64,000 nt of DNA from Leptobacterium sp964389205. Its GTDB lineage: Bacteria; Bacteroidota; Bacteroidia; Flavobacteriales; Flavobacteriaceae. Both the position numbers and the translations under genes were made by a program. A model generated the notes under the pieces. The model worked only from the letters and a program-made list of their open reading frames with translations. It was not told the origin of the DNA and ran no database searches. Of this stretch, positions 1-7,745 are shown piece after piece. Every line of letters begins with the position of its first letter. Position 1 is the stretch's first letter. The DNA is taken from assembly GCA_964389205.1 (NCBI GenBank), contig CAYMDH010000014.1:8377-72376 (forward strand), read 5' to 3'.

Positions 1-636
1 AGGGCTCTAAAAATAGCTTTAAACAATCAAGTAGCAAAATTATCATCAAGACAAATTCGTTTACAAAATTTAGCTAATGAAAAAGATTATGAATACACGA
101 GTCAAGTAGATTGGAATACTACTTATCTAAAGAAATTTCACTTTTTTGAAATTAGACCTATCGAACGTAAATCAAATTGTCTCAAAGGAATATTTAAAAA
201 TTTAAATGTACCCTGGGAAATTGCGGATGTAACTTTCAGTGAAGGTGCAGCTTTTACGGCAGAGACCTTTAATACTACACTGATGGTTTTAAAGTTACCT
301 AAAAAAATACCTGTTTTTACAATGGAAAAAGAAGGAGTATTTGATAAAATAATTGACCGTGTTAGATCATATACTGGCTATAAAGATGTTGATTTTGAAA
401 TGTATCCAGATTTTTCTAAGAAATTTCTCATTTTAGGAAATAAGGAAACCGAAATCAGATCATTTTTTACAGATGAAATCATTCGTTTTTTCGAAAGTCA
501 TCAGATTTATCATTTAGAAAGTAATGGAGAGGCACTAGTCATTTTTGATAAAATTAAATTGGCTAGGACAGATGAAACTATTGCATTTATAGATTATGGT
601 AAAGAATTAGTCACGCTATTGGATATAATAGATTAA
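1..636 (+). CDS. Conserved hypothetical protein, 5' end cut by window edge
   Basis: The reading frame is open from the first base to the TAA at 634-636, so this is the C-terminal part (about 211 residues) of a longer protein. An internal ATG at 283 would only give 117 residues and would ignore clearly protein-like sequence upstream, so I treat the frame as partial. The visible part is soluble, mixed alpha/beta, with many Phe/Lys/Glu and motifs such as EGAAFTAETFNTTLMVLKLP and PDFSKKFLILG. I do not recognise a characterised family. Its missing N-terminus probably determines location (membrane or cytosol). It stands alone before an inverted-repeat element. Confidence 0.6.
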   Translation, partial: RALKIALNNQVAKLSSRQIRLQNLANEKDYEYTSQVDWNTTYLKKFHFFEIRPIERKSNCLKGIFKNLNVPWEIADVTFSEGAAFTAETFNTTLMVLKLPKKIPVFTMEKEGVFDKIIDRVRSYTGYKDVDFEMYPDFSKKFLILGNKETEIRSFFTDEIIRFFESHQIYHLESNGEALVIFDKIKLARTDETIAFIDYGKELVTLLDIID

Positions 637-713
637 CGCATAGAAATAGATTACAAAATAAAATACGGTACGCTATACATAATAGCTTAGCAACTACGCA
701 TAGCCAAGACCGT

Positions 714-822
714 CAGACTGTCTCAAAACCTCCTATTTTGAATATCGTATTCGGATAGGTATCTTTAAAAGATCTCAAATATGAGATTCTCAGAGAGGTA
801 AATTTAGTTTTGAGACAGACTG
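714..822. repeat. MITE-like element with 16 bp terminal inverted repeats
   Basis: The left arm CAGACTGTCTCAAAAC (714-729) and the right arm GTTTTGAGACAGACTG (807-822) are inverted copies with one mismatch, bounding about 109 bp with no credible ORF. TGTCTCAAAA-type ends resemble terminal repeats of some insertion sequences, so this may be a non-autonomous derivative or relic of one. No clear target duplication was found beside it. The naming as a mobile element is inference; the inverted repeat itself is directly visible. Confidence 0.5.
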
Positions 823-875
823 CCGTTGTCATTCATTCGTGAAATACAACTAATACTTAAAACAAATTATTAGAG

Positions 876-1061
876 ATGAGAAATAAAACAATTGGAATTA
901 TAATACTTATAATTGGATTAGGGCTTAGTATTCTAGATGATGTTGAAAATAATTTTCTAAGCAAACTATATGAATATAGAAGCTACATTGCCACAATGGG
1001 AGGCGCTTTTATTGGTGTTGGATTTTTTGGAAAAAAGAAAATCGAAAAAAATAATACCTAG
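876..1061 (+). CDS. Small two-helix membrane protein, unknown function
   Basis: This ORF encodes 61 residues starting MRNKTIGIIILIIGLGLSIL, a clear first membrane segment at about residues 5-22. A short polar loop (DDVENNFLSKLYEYRS) follows, then a second Gly-rich hydrophobic segment at about 37-52 and a basic tail (GKKKIEK). This fits a two-pass inner-membrane miniprotein with both ends in the cytoplasm. No family is recognised. It lies 52 bp upstream of the DUF6090 gene on the same strand and could share its transcript. It is short, so the call rests on hydrophobicity pattern and position. Confidence 0.45.
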   Translation: MRNKTIGIIILIIGLGLSILDDVENNFLSKLYEYRSYIATMGGAFIGVGFFGKKKIEKNNT

Positions 1062-1113
1062 CTAATAATATCATTTACAAATACTTGAGCTAACATTAAA
1101 AACTAAAAGAAAA

Positions 1114-1806
1114 TTGAAAAAGGTAAAGTGGAAAAAATATGCGTTTGAGTTTTTATCAATTTTTGTTGCCTTGATATCTGCTTTTACTTTGAACAACTGG
1201 AACGATAACAGAAAGGATAATCTAGCTGAAAACAAAATTCTTACAGAAATATCAAATGGGCTTAAAAAAGACTTAGCCGATATTAAACTTAACGTAGGTG
1301 GTCATAAAACTGGTATTTCTGCCTGTAACTATTTTAGAAAGGCATTCGTAGGGCAAAATATCAAAACTGACTCATTAATGCTTCATTATTTTAATCTAAC
1401 ACGTGATTTCGTGTCTATTCAAAATATTGCTGGATATGAAACTTTGAAATCGAAAGGACTTGAATTAATAAATAATGATTCTTTAAGACTAAAAATAATA
1501 TCTCTTTACGAATATGATTATAATACTTTACGAAAGTTAGAAGAAGAATATACCGAAATGCAATTTCAAAAAAATTATTTTAAAGAAATTAATGAAGAAT
1601 TATCCCCAAATTTTAAAATTGACAGTCATGGAAACATAACTGGGATTGATTTGCCTATAAAAATTCAAGAAAATAAAAGAAACAAACTATTGCTTTATCT
1701 GTGGAAAATCCAATCAAATAGAGTTTTTATTCTTCAACATTATTCGGAAATTGAAAAGAAGGTAAATGAATTAAGAAAAAATATTAATAATGAAATAAAA
1801 CGTTAG
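1114..1806 (+). CDS. DUF6090 family membrane-anchored protein
   Basis: The protein has 230 residues. The N-terminus carries the typical DUF6090 pattern: a short basic start, one membrane helix (about 10-25, FEFLSIFVALISAFTLNNWN) and directly after it the NNWNDNR motif, followed by a charged, largely helical region predicted to face the periplasm. The function of the family is unknown; it is common in Flavobacteriia. The frame starts with TTG at 1114, because no ATG occurs before the membrane segment. The 14-mer TTGAGCTAACATTA at 1085-1098, 15 bp upstream, recurs before the membrane-protein gene at 17852. Confidence 0.75.
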   Translation: MKKVKWKKYAFEFLSIFVALISAFTLNNWNDNRKDNLAENKILTEISNGLKKDLADIKLNVGGHKTGISACNYFRKAFVGQNIKTDSLMLHYFNLTRDFVSIQNIAGYETLKSKGLELINNDSLRLKIISLYEYDYNTLRKLEEEYTEMQFQKNYFKEINEELSPNFKIDSHGNITGIDLPIKIQENKRNKLLLYLWKIQSNRVFILQHYSEIEKKVNELRKNINNEIKR

Positions 1807-1931
1807 TTAACGATGGCTATAATTAAGCAGTAAGTTGATCAACTAATATTTAAATCTATAAGAGAGATCGATTTATCAGAATTATCCAATATTTCTGACA
1901 ACTATTAATTATAATATAAAGCTAGGTAACA

Positions 1932-2044
1932 TCGTATAAAATTAATTGCTAATGCAAGCTTGTTTATGAAAATATTTACGAATTTTCTATTTGGTTTGTA
2001 TTTACTAAATTAGTTGCTTAAACCACCTAACTAACCTTATACGA
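1932..2044. repeat. Dispersed intergenic repeat, copy A
   Basis: This is the longest of three related intergenic repeats in the first 7 kb. Its ends are the perfect 8 bp inverted pair TCGTATAA (1932-1939) and TTATACGA (2037-2044). The best conserved core starts at 1997 and contains CTAAATTAGTTGCTTA. Over the first 24 core bases it differs from copy B (4985) at two positions and from copy C (6720) at one. Homology with copy C extends upstream to the left end. It contains no intact ORF and ends about 43 bp before the Crp/Fnr start. It may be a non-autonomous mobile element, a recombination site or a leader element; nothing in the sequence settles this. Confidence 0.55.
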
Positions 2045-2087
2045 GACCTTCACAACAAGCTAAAAAATATCTGACCTAAAATTGAAA

Positions 2088-2699
2088 ATGACTAAAATCG
2101 ACAAAATAAAAGAACCTTATTTTGACTTGTTTATGGAACAATTCCCTTCATTGAGTCCTGAAGCTAAAAAATTTACGCGTTCTTTTTTAATCTTAGAAAA
2201 GTATAAAAAAAAAGAGTTTCTATATAAAAGTGACGAAATACAAAAAGAAATTGGATATGTATGTCAAGGGCTTTTACGAAAATTCTATGTCAACGAAAAA
2301 GGCAATGAGATTATAACAGGTTTTTCGAGAGAAAAAGAATATGCAACCGATTATCCTTCTTTTTTGAGGCAAAAACCATCTAAATATTATCTACAATTTC
2401 TAGAGCCATCTGTCATTGTCAAAATGCCTTATAATAAACTTCAGGAAGCTTATCACAGGCATAAAGGCAATGAAATGTATGGAAGGTTAATAGCCGAAAA
2501 GGTAATAACTAGGGAGACTGATAGAGTTGAAAGTCTCTTATTTGAAACTGCAGAAGAAAGATATCTAAACTTTATAGACAAAAACAAAAATATTATTAAT
2601 AGAATAAGTTTAACCCATTTAGCTTCCTATTTAGGAATTGAACGGCAATCATTAAGTAGAATACGAAGTAATCTAGCTAAAAATAATTTTGTCACATAG
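2088..2699 (+). CDS. Crp/Fnr-family transcriptional regulator
   Basis: This is a cytoplasmic DNA-binding regulator of about 203 residues. Residues about 25-130 form a cyclic-nucleotide-binding-like beta-barrel (YKKKEFLYKSDEIQKEIGYVCQGLLRKFY), and the C-terminus holds a winged-helix segment (ISLTHLASYLGIERQSLSRIRSNL) that is typical of flavobacterial Crp-like proteins. The phosphate-binding arginine signature of true CRP is not evident, so the ligand is unknown. I chose ATG 2088; an in-frame TTG at 2082 would add two residues. The protein ends soon after the HTH. The Lnt-like gene starts 56 bp downstream, so it is a candidate target or co-transcribed partner. Confidence 0.85.
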   Translation: MTKIDKIKEPYFDLFMEQFPSLSPEAKKFTRSFLILEKYKKKEFLYKSDEIQKEIGYVCQGLLRKFYVNEKGNEIITGFSREKEYATDYPSFLRQKPSKYYLQFLEPSVIVKMPYNKLQEAYHRHKGNEMYGRLIAEKVITRETDRVESLLFETAEERYLNFIDKNKNIINRISLTHLASYLGIERQSLSRIRSNLAKNNFVT

Positions 2700-2755
2700 G
2701 TGTCAGATATGTACCATCTTTAAATTGCACTTTTGTCGTATAAAATATTATAAAA

Positions 2756-4249
2756 ATGAAAGCTAGTACTATTAAAAAAATCTTATTCGTCTTAGTTCTA
2801 TTATTATTATCTGTATTTTCTAATGGGCAATATGTCTTCTTTTTTGCTATTTGGATTTTTACAGCAATGCTACTTTTTGCAGTTCGAAGATTAAAAAGAT
2901 GGCACGGGTTTTTATTGGTGTTTTTCTTTAGCTACATAGGCTATTATATCGGTTTCGATTTTGTTCCATTTTTGCCTATAGTAGTTCCTATAATTGTCGC
3001 CCTAATTTTTAGTTTATTTTCTTCAATCCCCTACTTAGTAGACTTCTTTTTTAGAAATAAGCGTAAATCATTTCTAAGTACCTTAATATTTCCTTGTTCG
3101 GTTGTTTTGATGGAATATGTTTATCATCAATTTAATCAATTCGGTACATTTGGACATTTGGCCTATACCCAGCAGTCTCAACTTATACTTTTACAATCCA
3201 TTTCTATTTTTGGTTTAGGGTATATCACATTTTTAATTGCTTGGTTTGCTTCTGTTAGCAATTGGATTTACGAACAAAGAAACGAATGGAAAAACGCAAA
3301 AAAAGCAATACTTATTTATAGCCTTGTTTTTGGACTTACAATTACCTTTGGAAATTATCGCCTGCGATTTCAAAAGTCCACTTCTGAAACTATACGTATA
3401 GCTTCTATCTCTGCATTGGATAGCCTTAAAGTTTTTATTAATACTCAAGGATTAAATAACCCAAAAACCCAGAATGATGTAGAAATTGAAACTAGAAAAA
3501 ATATAACAATATTAAATCAAAATTTGTTTGATAGAAGTATTAAAGAAGCAAAAGCTGGAGCTCAACTAGTTTTCTGGGCAGAAGGAAATGGTGTGGTATT
3601 AAAAAAAGATGAAAATGAATTATACCAAAAAGCAAGTCAAGTTGCATTAAAACAAAACATCTATTTAGGCATAGCCGTAGCTGTGATTGATCCTTCAAAA
3701 AGTAAATTTCTTGAAAACAAGTTTGTTTTATTTGATAAAAAAGGAAAAAAAGTTATTGACTATTGGAAAGGTATCTCAGTTCCTGGAGCAGAAGAACCAA
3801 TTAGCAATAATAAAGCTACTGGAATTCAAAAAATAGAAACTGATTATGGAACTATAGCTGGCGTAATATGCTTTGATTTAGATTTTCCAAATTATTTAGA
3901 AGATGCCAGCGGTTCAGACATTTTGTTAGCACCTAGTAATGATTGGAAAGAGGTCGCTAAACTTCATACCGATATGTCAAAATTTAGAGCGATAGAGCAA
4001 GGCTTTAATTTTATTCGTCAAACCAGTTTTGGAATATCAATTGGCACAAATTATAAAGGAGAAGTAATTAGCGAAATGAACCATTTTAATAGTGATGATA
4101 AAGTACTTATAACTCAAATACCAACAAAAGGAACGAAAACAATATACTCAATGATTGGTGATATATTTATTATCTTTTGTTTGCTATTATTAATTTCGAT
4201 TATCATAATCCTTAAAAAGAAAAAGTCAGGGAAAGAGATAACTAATTGA
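2756..4249 (+). CDS. Apolipoprotein N-acyltransferase-like membrane nitrilase
   Basis: This 497-residue protein has about six N-terminal membrane helices (to about residue 200), then a carbon-nitrogen hydrolase (nitrilase) domain and a last membrane helix near residue 465. This is the layout of apolipoprotein N-acyltransferase (Lnt), which adds the third acyl chain to lipoproteins on the outer face of the inner membrane. Residues matching the nitrilase triad are visible: Glu276 (WAEGNG), Lys338 (YWKGISVPG) and Cys372 (GVICFDLDFP). The motifs diverge from housekeeping Lnt (usually GVICYE and VPFGE). It may be a specialised paralogue acting on other amines or substrates. It follows a Crp/Fnr gene. 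Confidence 0.7.
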   Translation: MKASTIKKILFVLVLLLLSVFSNGQYVFFFAIWIFTAMLLFAVRRLKRWHGFLLVFFFSYIGYYIGFDFVPFLPIVVPIIVALIFSLFSSIPYLVDFFFRNKRKSFLSTLIFPCSVVLMEYVYHQFNQFGTFGHLAYTQQSQLILLQSISIFGLGYITFLIAWFASVSNWIYEQRNEWKNAKKAILIYSLVFGLTITFGNYRLRFQKSTSETIRIASISALDSLKVFINTQGLNNPKTQNDVEIETRKNITILNQNLFDRSIKEAKAGAQLVFWAEGNGVVLKKDENELYQKASQVALKQNIYLGIAVAVIDPSKSKFLENKFVLFDKKGKKVIDYWKGISVPGAEEPISNNKATGIQKIETDYGTIAGVICFDLDFPNYLEDASGSDILLAPSNDWKEVAKLHTDMSKFRAIEQGFNFIRQTSFGISIGTNYKGEVISEMNHFNSDDKVLITQIPTKGTKTIYSMIGDIFIIFCLLLLISIIIILKKKKSGKEITN

Positions 4250-4455
4250 AACCAAGTAGAAAAACCGGTTATTAGCAATGCATACAGAAATAGGCCAATT
4301 TTGGTATAATAAAAGATAATTGTCTATTTACTAATCTAGTAAATTCTTAAATTTTGTGTTTTTAGAAAGAAGAATTTAAATAAAGGAAAAATTAAAAAAC
4401 TTTAGCCAACAATAGTTATAATTAAATATTTTGATTTGAACTAAAATTCAATAAA

Positions 4456-4881
4456 ATGAAAACAACAACATTTCTAACATTTGTAGGTAGCCAATGTGGG
4501 AAAGCTGAAGAAGCAATAAATTTTTACATTTCTATCTTTCCGAATTCGGAAATTAAAAGCATAATAAAATACTCAGAGGGTGAAGCTGGAGGAACACCAG
4601 AGCTAATCAAATATGGAGTTTTCACATTAAATGGTACTGAATATAGGGTTTCCGAAAGTAATTTTAATCACGCTTGGTCATTTACACCAGGAGTATCACT
4701 TTTTGTTGAATGTAACTCAGAAAATGAGATACAAACTTTATTCGAAAGGCTTTCTTCAAATGGAGGTCAGATAATGGTCCCTCTTGACAGCTATGATTCG
4801 GGAGATTATGGTTTTGGGGGGAAATTCGGATGGAGTGAAGATAAATACGGTATTTCATGGCAACTGATCCTTTCTAACTGA
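4456..4881 (+). CDS. VOC/PhnB-like glyoxalase-fold protein
   Basis: This 141-residue cytoplasmic protein has the PhnB-like (3-dmu-9_3-mt) version of the vicinal oxygen chelate fold. The typical start TTFLTFVGSQCGKAEEAINFY, the phrase SIFPNSEIKSIIKYSEGE, the internal repeat and the end DKYGISWQLILSN all match the family. Members are usually uncharacterised or linked to small-molecule or antibiotic chemistry, so no substrate is assigned. Full length, with a normal ATG start. It is a single gene with about 200 bp of non-coding DNA on each side. Confidence 0.85.
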   Translation: MKTTTFLTFVGSQCGKAEEAINFYISIFPNSEIKSIIKYSEGEAGGTPELIKYGVFTLNGTEYRVSESNFNHAWSFTPGVSLFVECNSENEIQTLFERLSSNGGQIMVPLDSYDSGDYGFGGKFGWSEDKYGISWQLILSN

Positions 4882-4984
4882 GCTGGAATAAATATATTTG
4901 GTTCCCCAACTGCTAAACTTATTCTAATAATAATGAGTTTCAAAAGAAGGTAAAAAAGGAATATTTATCTCTTGGAAATATTAA

Positions 4985-5038
4985 TGTATTTGCTAAATTA
5001 GTTACTTAGGTTACATAACTGATCTTATGCATAAATGC
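4985..5038. repeat. Dispersed intergenic repeat, copy B (core only)
   Basis: This is the shortest recognisable copy of the repeat found at 1932 and 6661. It keeps CTAAATTAGTTACTTA and the following ACATAACTGATCTTATGC stretch, matching copy A through its right-hand half. The left part is not clearly preserved. Like the other copies it ends just before a start codon, 22 bp upstream of the DUF7000 gene. Confidence 0.5.
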
Positions 5039-5060
5039 TAAGTATAAGAAGAAAACCCAT

Positions 5061-5555
5061 ATGAAGAACTTAAATCATTATATAGCGATTTACAAAGAAC
5101 AACTTGATAAAGGAGATATTTTAATCGCATATAACCAATTAGTGAAATTTATGATGAAGTTAAGGATCAACTTCATTAAAAGCCTCTCTAAACAATATTC
5201 ATTTACAAGTATTCTTCATGGATATATGGACTTCACTTATTTTTATTATTCTAATGATTTTTTAAAAAGTAAAAAACTAAAGTTAGGATTGGTATTAAAT
5301 CACTCAGAAATGAGATTTGAAATTTGGCTTTTAGGAAACACGATTAACATTCAAAAAAGATATTGGGATTTATTAAAAGAGTCCAAATGGAACAATGATA
5401 AAAAAGAAATGCCTAAATATTCCATTTTAGAAGCTATAATTGAAAATAACCCTGATTTTGACAACTTATTATCGTTATCCGAAAAGATTGAAAGGAAATT
5501 AATTGAACAATCGGAGGAAATAATTAATGTAATAAAAAAAGTTGAATTGAAATAA
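5061..5555 (+). CDS. DUF7000 family protein
   Basis: This 164-residue soluble protein lacks a signal peptide or membrane segment. The pattern YKEQLDKGDILIAYNQLVKFMMKLR near the N-terminus, then YMDFTYFYY, and FEIWLLGN with RYWDLLKESKW matches my memory of DUF7000, a family of unknown function scattered in Firmicutes and Bacteroidetes and often lying alone. No catalytic motif is evident. ATG at 5061 is the only sensible start, and the repeat copy B ends just upstream. Confidence 0.65.
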   Translation: MKNLNHYIAIYKEQLDKGDILIAYNQLVKFMMKLRINFIKSLSKQYSFTSILHGYMDFTYFYYSNDFLKSKKLKLGLVLNHSEMRFEIWLLGNTINIQKRYWDLLKESKWNNDKKEMPKYSILEAIIENNPDFDNLLSLSEKIERKLIEQSEEIINVIKKVELK

Positions 5556-5700
5556 ATCCCACACCTAGCTATGACTATAACTCGACATAGTTGAAGGTTA
5601 AATAAGAATATTAGACGATAGTAAAACTTCTATTCTAATGATAGAGAAAAGAATAGGAATTATTATTTTAATCTAAATGCATTGTTTAAATAATGTAAAT

Positions 5701-6576
5701 ATGTTACATACCTTAGAAAACGAAAAGTTGATTTGTACCATCGAATCTAACGGAGCAGAGATACGTTCTTTAAAGGATAAAGCAACTGGAAAAGAATACA
5801 TTTGGCAAATAAACAAGTCTATATGGGGAAGTAGTTCACCTGTATTGTTTCCAGCTATTGGAAATATTAAAGAGGGTAAGGTTATTTTTAATAACAAAGA
5901 GTATGCAATGCCTAAACACGGAATTATTAGAAATAATAACATGCTTAACTTCAAGCAACATGGAGTTTCTAGGTGTGTTTTTTTTCTTTCAAGTTCAGAA
6001 AAAACGCTAAAACAATATCCATTCAAATTCTTGTTTTCAATAGAATTTACTCTTATAGATAAGCGTTTAATTATGACCTATAAAATTGAAAATCGTGATT
6101 CCATTCCTATGCAATTCACTTGTGGCGGTCATACAGCATATGCGTGTCCTTTAAATAAAAATACAAAACTATCAGACTATGTTATTGAGTTTCCCTCGCA
6201 ACGTATTCTTAAATCTAATGCATTAGGAGCTTCTGGATTATTAACGCATCACAAACGTGAAATTAAAAGCAAAGAAAAGATGCTTCCTCTTTCGGATACA
6301 CTATTCAATAAAGATGCTTTGATATTTTCTGACATAGAATGTGATTGGGTTCGATTGCGTAAAAAGAATGAGAAAAAAGGAATCATAGTTCGATTTACAG
6401 ACTATCCCCATCTTGCATTATGGTCTAAACCATTTGCTGATTTTGTATGTATAGAACCATGGCTTGGGCTCCCTGATCATGAAGATGAATCAATCGATTT
6501 AACACAAAAATCAACTTATAGAACTATTAAACCTGATGCTAAATTTTCAATCGCTATTGAAACAGAAATTGAGTAA
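5701..6576 (+). CDS. Aldose 1-epimerase family (galactose-mutarotase-like) protein
   Basis: This cytoplasmic sugar-binding protein of about 291 residues belongs to the galactose-mutarotase superfamily, in the LacX-like branch. Diagnostic stretches are IESNGAEIRSLKDKATGKEY, WGSSSPVLFPAIGNIK, MPKHGIIRN, CGGHTAY and CIEPWLGLPDHED. The His of PKHG, the His of GGHTAY and the Glu of EPW fit the usual acid/base and sugar-contact positions. Members interconvert sugar anomers or act on phosphorylated sugars; the substrate here is unknown. I chose ATG 5701 because the upstream ATG at 5677 adds eight atypical residues. It is a single gene. Confidence 0.8.
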   Translation: MLHTLENEKLICTIESNGAEIRSLKDKATGKEYIWQINKSIWGSSSPVLFPAIGNIKEGKVIFNNKEYAMPKHGIIRNNNMLNFKQHGVSRCVFFLSSSEKTLKQYPFKFLFSIEFTLIDKRLIMTYKIENRDSIPMQFTCGGHTAYACPLNKNTKLSDYVIEFPSQRILKSNALGASGLLTHHKREIKSKEKMLPLSDTLFNKDALIFSDIECDWVRLRKKNEKKGIIVRFTDYPHLALWSKPFADFVCIEPWLGLPDHEDESIDLTQKSTYRTIKPDAKFSIAIETEIE

Positions 6577-6660
6577 TATCTTTTATATCAAATAGCCCAG
6601 TAGAAAATGGAAATACAAGAATTGATAATTTTCACAAATTGATAGATTAAAAAAGCTAAC

Positions 6661-6770
6661 TATAAAATTAAATGTTAGCACATACTTTTAGATAAAAACG
6701 CAAGGTTTTCTATTCAACTTGTATTTATTAAATTAGTTGCTTAAGCCATCATCTAATCAATCATAAATAT
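6661..6770. repeat. Dispersed intergenic repeat, copy C
   Basis: This copy is homologous to copy A over its whole length: the left half starts TATAAAATTAA as in A, the middle shares TTTTCTATT, and the core from 6720 contains TTAAATTAGTTGCTTA with one mismatch to A in 24 bases. The terminal inverted repeat is eroded here. A short direct repeat, TGTTAGCAC (from about 6673) and TGTTGGCAC (from about 6769), flanks it. It ends about 25 bp before the ASCH lipoprotein gene. Confidence 0.5.
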
Positions 6771-6794
6771 GTTGGCACTAATATCAAAGAAATA

Positions 6795-7361
6795 ATGAAG
6801 CATTTAACAGTCATTTTACTTTTGTTTCTATTTAGTTGCAAAAGCGAAACAAAAAACAAAATAGAAAGCGAAATAGACAATACTGTCTATGAAATGTGGA
6901 ATACCTTTATTAAATCAAATCCTGAATTCAAAAAAGATGAATTACCAGACTCTTGGTATTTTCATAATAATGAAGAAGACGCAAATAGATTAGCAGAATT
7001 GACTTTAAACGGAAAAAAGAAAGCGTCTTCTGGTTTGTATTTTTGGTATAAAGAAGCCAATGCCAATTTACCAAAAATTGGAACAAAGCATATAATAACG
7101 AATTTTGACGGAAAAGCACGAGCAATCATTGAAATCAAAAAAGTAGATACAATTCCTTTTAATCAAATTTCCAAAGAGTATGCAGCAATGGATATGGGAA
7201 CAAAAACTGAGGCGCTCAAAAAATGGAAAAAAGCGCATTGGGATTTTTTTGCAAGTACAATGGAAGAAAGTGAAGAGAAGCCAACAGAAAAAATGCTTGT
7301 AGTTTGTGAGCAATTTGAAATAATATGGAAAGGAAGTAGTAATAACAATGTGCACAATTAA
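6795..7361 (+). CDS. ASCH-domain protein with lipoprotein signal
   Basis: The 188-residue product starts MKHLTVILLLFLFSCKSE, a short signal with lipobox LFSC (Cys15), so it should be lipid-anchored outside the cytoplasm. The remainder (about 30-180) is an ASCH domain: DELPDSWYFHNNEEDANRL, LNGKKKASSGLYFWY, AIIEIKKVDTIPFNQIS, and the KWKKAHWDFF motif before the last strand. ASCH domains are usually cytosolic and linked to RNA or nucleoside binding, and some are amidohydrolases acting on acylated cytidine. An exported form is therefore odd. The start is fixed by the signal peptide. It is a single gene. Confidence 0.8.
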   Translation: MKHLTVILLLFLFSCKSETKNKIESEIDNTVYEMWNTFIKSNPEFKKDELPDSWYFHNNEEDANRLAELTLNGKKKASSGLYFWYKEANANLPKIGTKHIITNFDGKARAIIEIKKVDTIPFNQISKEYAAMDMGTKTEALKKWKKAHWDFFASTMEESEEKPTEKMLVVCEQFEIIWKGSSNNNVHN

Positions 7362-7745
7362 CGAGCCTTCTTCTAATAGGGTAATTCACTATACAAAAGA
7401 TATTAAATAATATTCTAATTATAACTTTTGTATACAAGTACACTCATATTGTAACATTAAAATATGCCTTTTATCTCCCTAAAAAAGGTAATCCATGAAA
7501 AAGTATTCATTAATTATTGTTTGTGATTGTAATAAGAAACTTATTGAAACGACTCCATAGAGGAAGTCTAAATTTTGAGTACTCTTAAAAGTCTGTAATT
7601 TTCTCTTTTCCTTTACTAATCGTTGGTGAAAATTATATAACTATCATTTAGAACTTAACAAATAGTTTTAATACGACAAAACGTTTTAAAGCCCTTAAAA
7701 AAATAGAATTAATGTATATTGCCGCCCCATATAAAGGTAAAAGTT
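7362..7745. other. 384 bp gap with hairpin and gene debris
   Basis: No convincing gene is present. A large hairpin lies at 7390-7434. A 21-codon ORF starts at 7495 (MKKYSLIIVCDCNKKLIETTP) and looks like the first residues of a longer lost protein, but it has no continuation in any frame. TATATTGC at 7715-7722 resembles a Bacteroidetes -7 element for the following gene. Confidence 0.4.
7390..7434. terminator. Hairpin with 10 bp perfect arms, possible terminator
   Basis: TATACAAAAG (7390-7399) pairs perfectly with CTTTTGTATA (7425-7434) around an AT-rich 25-base loop that itself can fold. It lies 28 bp after the ASCH gene. There is no strong U-tract, so a role in termination or mRNA stability is only suggested. 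Confidence 0.35.

Noticed and set aside
1833..1844. 12 bp perfect palindrome AGTTGATCAACT after the DUF6090 gene
   Set aside because: There is no T-run or related second site, and it is short enough to occur by chance.
3233..3448. Minus-strand ORF inside the Lnt-like gene
   Set aside because: It has no family features and lies wholly within a well-supported plus-strand coding region; it is a frame shadow.
4311..4375. Possible fourth copy of the dispersed repeat (TATTTACTAATCTAGTAAATT)
   Set aside because: Only a short AT-rich part matches and the order is partly inverted; it is better explained as a small AT palindrome.
5673..6026. 117-residue minus-strand ORF over the aldose-epimerase gene
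   Set aside because: It is antisense to a clear galactose-mutarotase-like domain and has no recognisable motif.
7068..7443. Several overlapping minus-strand ORFs over the ASCH gene
   Set aside because: Three frames are open only because of AT-rich, Lys-rich coding on the other strand; the translations are Phe/Cys/Leu-rich without structure.
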